Shown in pieces: positions 1 through 6,353 of a stretch of 8,707 bases of DNA. The first letter of the stretch is position 1. Every line of letters starts with the position of its first letter. Made by a program: the position numbers and the translations under genes. Location of the stretch: NCBI GenBank assembly GCA_937917025.1, contig CALFSF010000078.1, forward strand, positions 1-8,707, in the 5' to 3' direction. The stretch comes from an uncultured Paraburkholderia sp. Lineage in GTDB: Bacteria; Pseudomonadota; Gammaproteobacteria; Burkholderiales; Burkholderiaceae. The notes beneath the pieces are model-generated. The model did not search any database and was not told the origin of the DNA. It was given only the letters and a program-made list of their open reading frames with translations.

Positions 1-123
1 GCAAGCCGGGCGCGTGCGCGCGTGCTGCCTGAATTCGGTGCCGCGAAGGCCGCCGCCGGGGCGCGCCGCGGCGTGCGCCGGCAGGATGCGGCGGGCGACA
101 CCGCGCCGCGGTCGCTCCGCTAG
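1..123 (+). CDS. Possible 3' end of a plus-strand gene cut by the window edge
   Basis: Plus frame 1 is open from base 1 to a TAG at 121-123, giving about 40 residues rich in Ala, Arg and Gly and ending in RSLR. It shows no recognisable domain. The third codon positions are mostly G/C, as in the confident genes here, but another plus frame is open to about 163 with similar bias, so the frame choice is weak. A gene ending here would converge on the AsmA gene, with the strong hairpin at 170-201 between them, which is the arrangement expected for two 3' ends. It could equally be non-coding sequence. No function is assigned. Confidence 0.25.
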   Translation, partial: ASRARARVLPEFGAAKAAAGARRGVRRQDAAGDTAPRSLR

Positions 124-169
124 CGCTTCGGTTCGGTTCACATCCAGCAAACAGGTGCGGTGATTTCAG

Positions 170-201
170 AACGGCGGTGGGCGACGACGCCCACCGCCGT
201 T
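170..201. terminator. Perfect 14-bp hairpin, likely terminator shared by convergent 3' ends
   Basis: Arms 170-183 and 188-201 are exact reverse complements, with a 4-nt loop (ACGA). The stem is GC-rich and ends in A/T pairs. On the plus strand it runs into GTTTCATCATG, and on the minus strand into GTTCTGAAATC, so both sides have only short U runs. It lies about 50 bases beyond the AsmA stop codon and about 50 bases after the possible plus-strand stop at 121-123. A bidirectional intrinsic terminator is the simplest reading. The hairpin is seen directly; its activity is inferred. Confidence 0.7.
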
Positions 202-252
202 TCATCATGAGCGTCTGCCGCGCGTTTCGTGCCGGCGCGGCGATCATGACGC

Positions 253-2697
253 TCAACTCCCCTTGTATTGCGCCGCGCTGGCGGGCGACATCCGCGTGGC
301 GGGCGCGGACGACGCGGGCGCGGACGGCGCCGGAACACGCCCTCCGTTTGCCTCCGAGGCGGCCGCATCGACACCGCGCGGCGTCTTCATCTTCTGGCCG
401 GGTGGCGGCGCATCGGGACGCGCACGCATCTGCGCAAGCAGGTTGTTGCACGGAAGCGCCTTGTTGTTGCTCGGCGCGATCAGCGGAATCAGCGCGGCGA
501 ACGGGTTGAGCAGGCCGAGGCCGACCATCGCGCCGCCGCGCACCGCGAGCGCCGTCGCGTTCACGCCGACGTGCGGATCCTTGAACGTCCCCTTCACGTA
601 CAGCGGCGAGCGCAGCGAGAAGATGCGGAAACCCTGCCTGTGCGGATGGATGTTGAGGTCCATCGCTTCGTTCTTCAGGTTGATGTTGCCGTCCATGTTG
701 ATGACGGCGTCGTCGGTATCGAGCGCGAACACTTTCGAGTCGAGCACGCCGTTCGTCACGACGAAATCCGCCGCCGCGCAATTGATCTTCACGTCTCGCT
801 TGCCGAAGAGCTTTTCATAGACGACGTTCGCCACGTTCAACCCGGCAGCTTCCATGTACAGGCGGCTCACGGTGCCGTCGGTGATCAGCGCCTTCACTTC
901 GCCGTTCGACGTCGCCGCAAGCGCCGCGGGCGAATTGCCGGTGGCGGATAGCGCGGCGTCGCCGTTCACTTCGCCAAGCGCGCTTTGCATCGTCTTCACG
1001 GCGGGGAACAGCTGCTTGAGCTTCAGGTGGCGCGCCTGCGATCCGACGCGGCCCTTCAGCGGCTTCGTGCTGCCATCGAGGTGAATCTCCGAATCGAGCG
1101 TGCCGCCCGCCACACCGAACCTGAGCGGCTCGAGCGCGAGCACGCCGCCCTTCATCACGACGTGCGTGTAGAGATCGGTGATCGGCAGGCTCGGGTCCTT
1201 GATGATGCGACGGCCGGTGAACTTCACGTCGGCATCGATTGCCTTCCAGCGGTCCGTACGGAATTCCTCCACGGGCAACGCCTTGCCGGACGGCTGATCG
1301 GGCGCGGCGCCGCGCTTCGCCTTGCTCGCGTTCGAATCGGCGCCGATGATCGGCGCGAGATCCTTGAACTGCAACAGGTTCGACACCAGTACACCCTCCA
1401 GCAGAGGACGGGGTTGGCGCGCGTAATAAGTCATCGAGCCGTTCAGATCACTGCCGCCTACCCGGCCCGTGAAATTTTCATATCTGAAAACGCTGCCGTC
1501 GGACTTGAACTGCCCGATCAGGTGCCCTTCCGTCGCGTAGGGCGGCGTGTCCGGGAGCGTGACCCCGGTGTACGGGTACAGGTGCGCCATGCTCACACCC
1601 TGCAGCCAGAGCCGCAGGTCGATCGCGCCCATGTGGACCGGATCGGTCACGGTGCCGACAACCGCGATGCGCGTATCGCCGACCCGTACGTCGGCCTGAA
1701 CCGGGAACGGGCGCGTCGTGTCCTGCACGGCGAGTACGCCGCCCACCTTCCCGCTGCCCGAAAGCGGCGCGGCGTTATAGGTGCCCTTGAGCGTCCAGCC
1801 GATGGCATACGTCGGCGCGCTCCGTTGCGCACTCGCCGTGGCGGGCACGCTGGCGCCGGACGCGGAGGCGACGAGCGGCGCGCTGGACGTTGCAGGGGCG
1901 GTGGAAGCCGCGGTCGTCGCCGACGCGCCAGGGACGCCAGCCGGCTCCGATGCGGCCGACGCAGCCGACACCGCCGATGCAGCGGACGCCGCGGACGCCG
2001 CGGACGCCGCGGAAGCCGCCGCGACCTGCTTCGCGAGCTTGCTGGCGCCCTGCTTGCCGACCACCTGCGCCGACGCATTGCGCGACGCTTCTTCCTGCGC
2101 CTTCATGACGTCGCCAATCGGAATCGGCTGCCCGAGCGTATCGACGACCATCCGCACGTCGGCCTTCTTCTGCTGGTCGGCATACGCGATATTGCCTTTG
2201 GCGAACTGGATATCGTGCAGTTCGAGCTTCCATTCCGACGGGCTCGCTGACGACGCAATCTTGAACGTCCAGTTGTCGCGGCCATCGAGAAGCCGCTCCA
2301 GATCGACGGAAGGGTTCACGAGATTGATCGCGGGAATGACGATGTCGTGCGCGAGCAGCGGCAGGACCTTGACCTGAAAGTCGATTTCATCGAGCGTCGC
2401 GAAATGCGGCTGCTTCGCCCAGTCGGGATTGCCGATCGTGATGTTCCCGGCGGACAGGCGCGGCCAGGGTATCCACGCGCGCCAGCCGGTCTCGCCGACC
2501 GGATGGCGCCAGCCGAGCTTGAGATCGCCTTCGATCGCAAACGGGCGGCCGATCGCCTCGCTGACCTTGTCGTTGATATACGGGCGCGCGCGGTTCCAGT
2601 CGAACGTCAGGATGAAAACCACCAGCGCCGCAATGACCACGGCGAGTATCGCCAGCACCCATGCGAAGATTTTTCCAGTCCGTCGCGATACCGCCAT
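253..2697 (-). CDS. AsmA family protein (inner-membrane-anchored, periplasmic)
   Basis: This 814-aa protein has a short basic N-terminus, one membrane segment at residues about 10-32, then the typical AsmA opening (RPYINDKV, then GRPFAIEGDLKLGW at about 50-63). The C-terminal region has the family's repeated strand pattern, for example INMDGNINL and YVKGTFKDPHV. AsmA-like proteins are anchored in the inner membrane with a long periplasmic part. They are linked to outer-membrane assembly and, in the wider AsmA/TamB group, to phospholipid transport. Residues about 226-292 form an Ala/Ser/Thr/Pro-rich low-complexity insert, and the last 40 residues are again Ala/Pro/Ser-rich; both are probably disordered. 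I chose the start at 2697, not the in-frame ATG at 2892, because AAGGA lies 6 bases before it, the membrane segment follows at once, and the longer version would overlap fetA. It is divergent from fetAB, 104 bp away, where I see no convincing promoter. The family call is firm; the exact member is not. Confidence 0.92.
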   Translation of the reverse strand: MAVSRRTGKIFAWVLAILAVVIAALVVFILTFDWNRARPYINDKVSEAIGRPFAIEGDLKLGWRHPVGETGWRAWIPWPRLSAGNITIGNPDWAKQPHFATLDEIDFQVKVLPLLAHDIVIPAINLVNPSVDLERLLDGRDNWTFKIASSASPSEWKLELHDIQFAKGNIAYADQQKKADVRMVVDTLGQPIPIGDVMKAQEEASRNASAQVVGKQGASKLAKQVAAASAASAASAASAASAVSAASAASEPAGVPGASATTAASTAPATSSAPLVASASGASVPATASAQRSAPTYAIGWTLKGTYNAAPLSGSGKVGGVLAVQDTTRPFPVQADVRVGDTRIAVVGTVTDPVHMGAIDLRLWLQGVSMAHLYPYTGVTLPDTPPYATEGHLIGQFKSDGSVFRYENFTGRVGGSDLNGSMTYYARQPRPLLEGVLVSNLLQFKDLAPIIGADSNASKAKRGAAPDQPSGKALPVEEFRTDRWKAIDADVKFTGRRIIKDPSLPITDLYTHVVMKGGVLALEPLRFGVAGGTLDSEIHLDGSTKPLKGRVGSQARHLKLKQLFPAVKTMQSALGEVNGDAALSATGNSPAALAATSNGEVKALITDGTVSRLYMEAAGLNVANVVYEKLFGKRDVKINCAAADFVVTNGVLDSKVFALDTDDAVINMDGNINLKNEAMDLNIHPHRQGFRIFSLRSPLYVKGTFKDPHVGVNATALAVRGGAMVGLGLLNPFAALIPLIAPSNNKALPCNNLLAQMRARPDAPPPGQKMKTPRGVDAAASEANGGRVPAPSAPASSAPATRMSPASAAQYKGS
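1952..2023. repeat. 9-bp tandem repeat inside the AsmA gene (Ala-Ala-Ser linker)
   Basis: About eight 9-base units run head to tail here. The central ones are near-identical (GCCGCGGAC at 1988-1996 and 1997-2005, GCCGCGGAA at 2006-2014), and those at the left edge are degenerate. On the coding (minus) strand each unit encodes three residues, mostly Ser-Ala-Ala, at about residues 225-249 of the AsmA protein. Because the unit is a multiple of three, gain or loss of copies keeps the frame. It lies between the N-terminal AsmA region and the rest of the periplasmic part. Confidence 0.85.
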
Positions 2698-2703
2698 GAG
2701 GGT

Positions 2704-2708
2704 TCCTT
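2704..2708 (-). promoter_or_regulatory. Ribosome binding site that sets the AsmA start
   Basis: On the minus strand AAGGA stands 6 bases before the ATG at 2697. The longer in-frame start at 2892 would add 65 Arg/Ala-rich residues ahead of the membrane segment and would lie inside the divergent fetA gene, so the short start is preferred. Confidence 0.7.
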
Positions 2709-2801
2709 TCCGTTTTTCTTTATCGATGGGCGCAGCACACGCCGTGCCCGCCCTGCTGCGTCTATCATGACGCACTGCCATACAGCCCTGCCCGAAACAC
2801 C

Positions 2802-3533
2802 ATGACGGACATTCCGATCGTAGAGGCCCTCGACCTGTGCCGCCGCGATGCAGAGCGCGGCGAGGTGCTGCTTCAGCCGACCTCGTTTTCACTTTCCGCC
2901 GGCGACCGCGTCGCCGTTACCGGTCCGTCCGGCTCCGGCAAGAGCGTATTCCTGCGCGCGCTCGCCCTGCTCGATCCGCTCGATGCAGGCCGCATCGAAT
3001 GGCATGGCAAACCCGTTTCACGGATCACGATGCCGCAATACCGGCGCAACGTCGCGTATATCCGGCAGCGGCCCGCCATTCTCGACGGCACGGTCGAGGA
3101 CAACCTGCGCTATCCGTACACGCTGCGCGCGTATCGCGACGTGCGGTTCGATCGTGAGCGCGCGCGTTCGTTCGCACGGCAGGCGGGCCGCGGTGACGAT
3201 TTCCTCGACAGATCCGCGAGCGAGCTGTCCGGCGGCGAGGCGCAGATCACCGCGCTCATCCGCGTGCTGCAACTCGAGCCCGAGGTGCTGCTCTTCGACG
3301 AACCAACCGCATCGCTCGACCCCGAGTCCTCGCATGCGATCGAAGCGCTCGTCAACGCATGGCTCGACCCGGCCGATGCGCGGCGCGCTTCGGTGTGGGT
3401 CTCGCACGACCTGGCGCAGGCCGCGCGCGTGAGCGACCGTCATCTCACGATGCGCGCGGGTGTGCTCGACGAAGTCGCCAGACCCGCCACGCCGCCGGGC
3501 GCTCGAGGCGACCTTCGGGAGGGGACGCGATGA
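2802..3533 (+). CDS. fetA: ABC transporter ATP-binding protein, FetA/YbbL-like
   Basis: This 243-aa ABC ATPase has all the expected motifs: Walker A GPSGSGKS (41-48), Q-loop Gln89 in YIRQRPA, signature LSGGE (142-146), Walker B VLLFDE (162-167) and switch His202 in WVSHD. It is of typical length for a single nucleotide-binding domain. Its stop overlaps the start of a UPF0014-family permease, which identifies the pair as FetA/FetB-like (YbbL/YbbM). In E. coli this pair is implicated in iron export and peroxide resistance; transfer of that substrate here is inference from family and pairing. The ATPase would sit on the cytoplasmic face, driving FetB. The start at 2802 has only a weak upstream ribosome site. 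A TATCAT at 2763-2768 could be a -10 element, but no good -35 is seen. The last 20 residues are divergent and probably flexible. Confidence 0.9.
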   Translation: MTDIPIVEALDLCRRDAERGEVLLQPTSFSLSAGDRVAVTGPSGSGKSVFLRALALLDPLDAGRIEWHGKPVSRITMPQYRRNVAYIRQRPAILDGTVEDNLRYPYTLRAYRDVRFDRERARSFARQAGRGDDFLDRSASELSGGEAQITALIRVLQLEPEVLLFDEPTASLDPESSHAIEALVNAWLDPADARRASVWVSHDLAQAARVSDRHLTMRAGVLDEVARPATPPGARGDLREGTR

Positions 3534-4345
3534 GCCAGACTTTGCAGAACCTGAGCCTGTGGGATGTCGGTATCGCGGCGCTCCTGATCGTGGTGAACGG
3601 TGCGGTATCGGTGGCGCTGAAGCTCGACCTCGAACGCAGGCTCGCATGGGCGGCGGTTCGCACGATCGTCCAGCTTCTCGCGATCGGCTATGTGCTCGGC
3701 TGGGTGTTCGCGTACGCCCGCTGGTTCGTGGTCCTGCCGCTGATGATCCTGATGACGCTCGTCGCCGGCTTCGCAGGCGCGCAGCGCGGGCTGCGCACCT
3801 ACGCCGGACAGCATGCGGACAGCATCGTGTCGATCTGGGTCAGTTCGTGGCTCGTCGCCGCGGTCGGGCTTTTCGTCGTGATCCGCATTCATCCGTGGTA
3901 CGAACCGCAATACGCGATTCCGATCCTCGGGATGATCCTCGGCAATACGCTGACCGGTGTCTCGCTTGGCATCGAACGCATGATGGAAGAGCTGACCGCG
4001 CGGCGCGATCGCGTCGACATGGCGCTCGCGCTCGGCGCGACGCGCTGGGAAGCGGCGCAGGGTCCCGCGCGGCAGGCGGTGCGGGCGGGCATGATTCCGA
4101 CGCTCAACCAGATGGCCGTGGTCGGCGTGGTGAGTCTGCCGGGGATGATGACGGGCCAGGTGCTGGCGGGACAATCGCCGCTGCAGGCGGTGCGCTATCA
4201 GATCGTGATCATGTTCCTGATCGCGGCTTCGTCGGCGCTCGGCACGGTGGGCGCCGTGCTGCTCACGTACCGGCGGCTCTTTTCCGCCGAGCACCGGTTC
4301 CTCGCGTCGCGGCTCGTCGAGCGCACGGCGCGCGCGCGACGCTAA
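3530..4345 (+). CDS. fetB: ABC transporter permease, FetB/YbbM-like (UPF0014 family)
   Basis: This 271-aa integral membrane protein has about seven predicted membrane segments, near residues 13-30, 41-60, 65-82, 98-118, 128-146, 190-212 and 224-246. The cytoplasmic stretch GIERMMEEL followed by RVDMALALGATRWEA (147-175) is the hallmark of the UPF0014/FetB family and is the likely coupling surface for the ATPase. The proposed role is efflux of iron across the inner membrane, powered by FetA; this rests on homology, not on anything substrate-specific seen here. The start ATG (3530) overlaps the fetA stop as ATGA and is preceded by GGGAGGGG 6 bases away, which indicates translational coupling. 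An upstream in-frame ATG at 3359 lies inside fetA and is rejected. The C-terminus is Arg-rich. The stop codon at 4343-4345 overlaps the T-tract of a leftward terminator for the convergent gene. Confidence 0.92.
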   Translation: MSQTLQNLSLWDVGIAALLIVVNGAVSVALKLDLERRLAWAAVRTIVQLLAIGYVLGWVFAYARWFVVLPLMILMTLVAGFAGAQRGLRTYAGQHADSIVSIWVSSWLVAAVGLFVVIRIHPWYEPQYAIPILGMILGNTLTGVSLGIERMMEELTARRDRVDMALALGATRWEAAQGPARQAVRAGMIPTLNQMAVVGVVSLPGMMTGQVLAGQSPLQAVRYQIVIMFLIAASSALGTVGAVLLTYRRLFSAEHRFLASRLVERTARARR

Positions 4346-4370
4346 AAACGCCGCCGCCGTCAGGCGGCGG
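4344..4370 (-). terminator. Rho-independent terminator of the small secreted-protein gene, placed on the fetB stop codon
   Basis: A perfect 8-bp GC stem (4351-4358 with 4363-4370) has a 4-nt loop. Read on the minus strand it is followed by CG and then five T residues (complement of 4344-4348), a classical intrinsic terminator. It lies about 60 bases beyond the stop of the minus-strand gene at 4431. Read on the plus strand the hairpin is followed by GTTCGTG with no U run, so it should act mainly leftwards, though it may also protect the fetB transcript end. The T-tract overlaps the fetB TAA. Confidence 0.75.
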
Positions 4371-4430
4371 GTTCGTGCGTGCCTGCGCGCCTGAACGCGT
4401 CATCGCATCGGGCATCAGAAAGTCAATCGA

Positions 4431-4979
4431 TCAACGCCGCGCCGACACGACGACCTGGGTGCCATCGCTGATCGTGATCGTCTTCGAAGTGCCGTTGGTC
4501 GGCATCGTGAAACGGACGACCTGGCTCACCGTCACGTCGTTCGGACACTTGAGCTTCTGGCCGCCGGCCGTCACCGATTTCGTGCCTTTCGGCGTCTGTG
4601 CCTGGAAGTTCATCTGCACGGTGGCGGTACCGTCACTGGCGACCACCGGCGCGAGGCGCACCTGGGTCTGACGGATCATCGCGCCGTTCGCATCGACCGG
4701 CAGCGACGCGTAGTTCGGGCACTGGTCCGTGCCCGGGACGGGGCCGCCCGGCGGCACGGTCTTCCACGTGTAGTCGTCCATCTGGCCGGAGCGGATCTGG
4801 CGGGTCTCCTGCGAGTTGCCGAACTGCTTCGACGTGACCTTGACCGTGTACTTGATCGGTCCGTCCATCGCGGACTGCGACGTGACCGTGATCGGCGTCG
4901 CGGCCTGCGACAGCGTCGCAAATCCACATACGGCTGAAGCAGCAACAGAAACGGCGAAACATCTAAGGCTGGGACTCAT
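4431..4979 (-). CDS. Small secreted/periplasmic protein of unknown function
   Basis: This 182-aa protein starts with a clear Sec signal peptide: a short n-region with Arg6, a hydrophobic Ala/Val-rich core, and a probable signal peptidase I site SQA|ATP after residue 26. The mature part of about 156 residues is rich in Thr, Val, Gln and Ser with alternating hydrophobic residues, suggesting a beta-sandwich. It has exactly two mature cysteines (Cys87 in DQCPNY and Cys145 in LKCPND), each in a Cys-Pro-Asn context, which could form a disulfide in the periplasm. I do not recognise the family with confidence; similar exported proteins of unknown function occur in Burkholderia relatives. The start is well supported by GAGGTG 5 bases upstream (4985-4990). 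It is a single-gene unit, convergent with fetB, with its own terminator. Its upstream region has two matching palindromes. Confidence 0.85.
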   Translation of the reverse strand: MSPSLRCFAVSVAASAVCGFATLSQAATPITVTSQSAMDGPIKYTVKVTSKQFGNSQETRQIRSGQMDDYTWKTVPPGGPVPGTDQCPNYASLPVDANGAMIRQTQVRLAPVVASDGTATVQMNFQAQTPKGTKSVTAGGQKLKCPNDVTVSQVVRFTMPTNGTSKTITISDGTQVVVSARR

Positions 4980-5010
4980 ATCGTCACCTCGTTGTTGTGC
5001 CGCTGCGTGC

Positions 5011-5074
5011 CCGCCAGGCGGTCGCGCAGCCGTTGTTACACGATACGCTACCAGTCTAGTCTACCGCCAGGCGG
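5011..5074. promoter_or_regulatory. Two identical 11-bp palindromes upstream of the secreted-protein gene
   Basis: CCGCCAGGCGG occurs at 5011-5021 and again at 5064-5074, 53 bp apart, close to five helical turns. Each is a perfect inverted repeat around a central A. A TATCGT that could serve as a minus-strand -10 lies between them at 5040-5045, about 60 bases before the start codon, but no clear -35 is found. The pair could be an operator with two sites on one DNA face. They could also be chance GC-rich palindromes, or weak hairpins in the 192-bp gap between two minus-strand genes. I see no typical U-tract terminator for the next gene's neighbour in this gap. Confidence 0.35.
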
Positions 5075-5171
5075 CATCGCGCGCGCTTCCGGCGGATCGG
5101 GTATTACCCCGCTTGCGGCGGCGCCATTTCTGTTCCTGCGTATTCCATGCCGGCTCCGGCGTGCGGCCATG

Positions 5172-6188
5172 TCAGAACCCGGTCAGCACGAGCTTGCCGA
5201 TCGCGCGGCCCTGCTCGAGCATCGCATGCGCGCGGCGCAGGTTCGCCGCGTTGATCGGGCCGAGGTTCTCGCCGAGCGTCGTGCGCAGCGTGCCGGCATC
5301 GATCAGACGCCCCACTTCGGTCAGCAGCTTGTGCTGCTCGATCATGTCGGGCGTGCCGAACATCGAACGCGTGAACATGAATTCCCAGTGGAACGCCGCG
5401 CTCTTCGTCTTCAGCAGTTCGACGGCGATCGGCGCGCTGTTTTCCACGATCGTGCAGATGCCGCCTTGCGGCTTGATGACAGCGGCCGCCGCCGGAAAAT
5501 GCCGGTCGGTGTCGTTGAATATCAGCACATAGTCGACCTGCTCGTGACCGAGCGCCTTCAGTTGCGCCGGGATGTCCTTGAAGTGATCGACGATATGGTC
5601 CGCGCCGAGTTCCGTCGCCCACTTCGCCGATTCGGGCCGCGACGCGGTTGCGATCACGTTCAGCCTGCCGAGCTGCTTCGCGAGCTGGATGCCGATCGAA
5701 CCCACGCCGCCCGCGCCGCCGACGATCAGCACCGTCCGTCCGCTGTCCCTGCCTTCCGGCGAAACGCCGAGGCGCGAGAAGAGCGCTTCCCATGCGGTGA
5801 TCGCCGTCAGCGGCAACGCAGCGGCGTGCGTGAAATCGAGCGAAGCCGGCTTGCGCCCGACGATCCGCTCGTCGACGACGTGGTATTCGCTGTTCGCGCC
5901 CGGCCGCGTGATGCTGCCTGCATAGAACACCGGATCGCCCACCTTGAAGAGCGTGACGTCGGGACCGACGGCGGCAACCGTTCCGGCCGCATCCCAGCCG
6001 AGCACACGGGGTGTGGCCTCGGTCTGGTCTTTCGGGGCGCGCACCTTGGTGTCCACCGGGTTCACGGAAATCGCCTCCACCTTGACGAGCAGATCGTGGC
6101 CGGCGGCCTCGGGGGTGGCGATCTCGATGTCGACGAGCGATTCGGGGTTATCGATGGGCAGATAGCGATGAAGACCGACAGCTTTCAT
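5172..6188 (-). CDS. Zinc-independent MDR-family quinone oxidoreductase / alcohol dehydrogenase-like protein
   Basis: This 338-aa cytoplasmic oxidoreductase belongs to the medium-chain dehydrogenase/reductase superfamily. It shows an N-terminal GroES-like domain (SVNPVDTKVR at 41-50, GWDAAGTVAAVG at 64-75) and a Rossmann nucleotide-binding loop, VLIVGGAGGVGSIGIQLAK at 153-171. The GG-x-GGVG form and the likely preference for NADPH fit the quinone oxidoreductase-like branch. The only cysteine is Cys245, so neither the catalytic nor the structural zinc site of true alcohol dehydrogenases is present, although databases often call this branch 'zinc-binding alcohol dehydrogenase family'. It probably reduces quinones or alpha,beta-unsaturated carbonyls with NAD(P)H; the substrate is unknown. 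The start at 6188 is chosen over the ATG at 6206 because the AGGAG ribosome site lies between them. It is divergent from a LysR-type regulator 165 bp away, which probably controls it. Confidence 0.9.
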   Translation of the reverse strand: MKAVGLHRYLPIDNPESLVDIEIATPEAAGHDLLVKVEAISVNPVDTKVRAPKDQTEATPRVLGWDAAGTVAAVGPDVTLFKVGDPVFYAGSITRPGANSEYHVVDERIVGRKPASLDFTHAAALPLTAITAWEALFSRLGVSPEGRDSGRTVLIVGGAGGVGSIGIQLAKQLGRLNVIATASRPESAKWATELGADHIVDHFKDIPAQLKALGHEQVDYVLIFNDTDRHFPAAAAVIKPQGGICTIVENSAPIAVELLKTKSAAFHWEFMFTRSMFGTPDMIEQHKLLTEVGRLIDAGTLRTTLGENLGPINAANLRRAHAMLEQGRAIGKLVLTGF

Positions 6189-6194
6189 GAAGCA

Positions 6195-6199
6195 CTCCT
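6195..6199 (-). promoter_or_regulatory. Ribosome binding site that sets the oxidoreductase start
   Basis: AGGAG on the minus strand lies 6 bases before the ATG at 6188. The alternative in-frame ATG at 6206 would place this site inside the coding sequence and add six residues ahead of MKAVGLHRY, the usual N-terminus of the family. Confidence 0.75.
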
Positions 6200-6276
6200 G
6201 ATTCACGGATTCAGTTCGAAACGGGCAACCGGTACGCCGCAGTGGGCCTCTGTGCCCGCTACGCGTTCCGGTCGGA

Positions 6277-6306
6277 TTGATGTCATCGTAGGCCGTTCTT
6301 TATTCT
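6277..6306 (+). promoter_or_regulatory. Candidate sigma70-type promoter of the LysR-type gene
   Basis: TTGATG (6277-6282) and TATTCT (6301-6306) are separated by 18 bases, each matching four of six consensus positions. The start codon lies about 48 bases downstream. The stretch from 6275 to 6355 is markedly A/T-richer than its surroundings, as expected of a promoter region. Leftward, TTGGAA (complement of 6306-6311) and TACGAT (complement of 6285-6290) with a 15-base spacer form a suboptimal face-to-face promoter for the oxidoreductase gene. A short spacer is compatible with activator dependence. Both are consensus matches only. Confidence 0.35.
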
Positions 6307-6315
6307 TCCAAAACC

Positions 6316-6329
6316 GTCATAATGACTGA
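6316..6329. promoter_or_regulatory. Candidate LysR-type operator in the divergent intergenic region
   Basis: GTCAT-A-ATGAC (6316-6326) is a perfect palindrome around one base. The overlapping 6317-6329 stretch fits the T-N11-A dyad of LysR-type regulators (TCA, seven bases, TGA). It is just upstream of the possible leftward -35 at 6306-6311 and just downstream of the possible rightward -10 at 6301-6306. One site could therefore activate the oxidoreductase gene and repress the regulator. ATAATGACT recurs at 6351-6359, 32 bases away and covering the regulator's start codon, and a related GATGTCATC lies at 6279-6287. Confidence 0.45.
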
Positions 6330-6353
6330 AACATTTTCCTGATTTTCCGAATA

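Noticed and set aside
299..326. 13-bp direct repeat GCGGGCGCGGACG near the 3' end of the AsmA gene
   Set aside because: It has only two copies and lies in codons for an Ala/Pro/Ser-rich tail. Low-complexity coding explains it.
985..2250. 421-aa open frame on the plus strand opposite the AsmA gene
   Set aside because: It is rich in Arg and His with no domain, the usual mark of a complementary-frame shadow in GC-rich DNA. The minus frame holds clear AsmA motifs and a ribosome site.
3460..4671. 403-aa plus-strand open frame overlapping fetA, fetB and the secreted-protein gene
   Set aside because: It is a frame-shifted shadow of fetB that runs through the terminator and into the convergent gene, and it has no recognisable domain.
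4907..4979. Lipoprotein signal in the small secreted protein (Cys18)
   Set aside because: The residues before Cys18 are S-A-V, without the Gly/Ala/Ser at -1 expected of a lipobox. SQA|ATP is a better signal peptidase I site.
5142..5164. Short hairpin (GCCGG/CCGGC) just beyond the oxidoreductase stop as its terminator
   Set aside because: The stem is short with a two-base loop, and no U-tract follows on the minus strand.
4992..6329. 445-aa plus-strand open frame over the oxidoreductase gene
   Set aside because: Its composition is Arg/Ala/Glu/Asp-rich without motifs, and it covers a minus-strand gene with an intact Rossmann motif and a good start.
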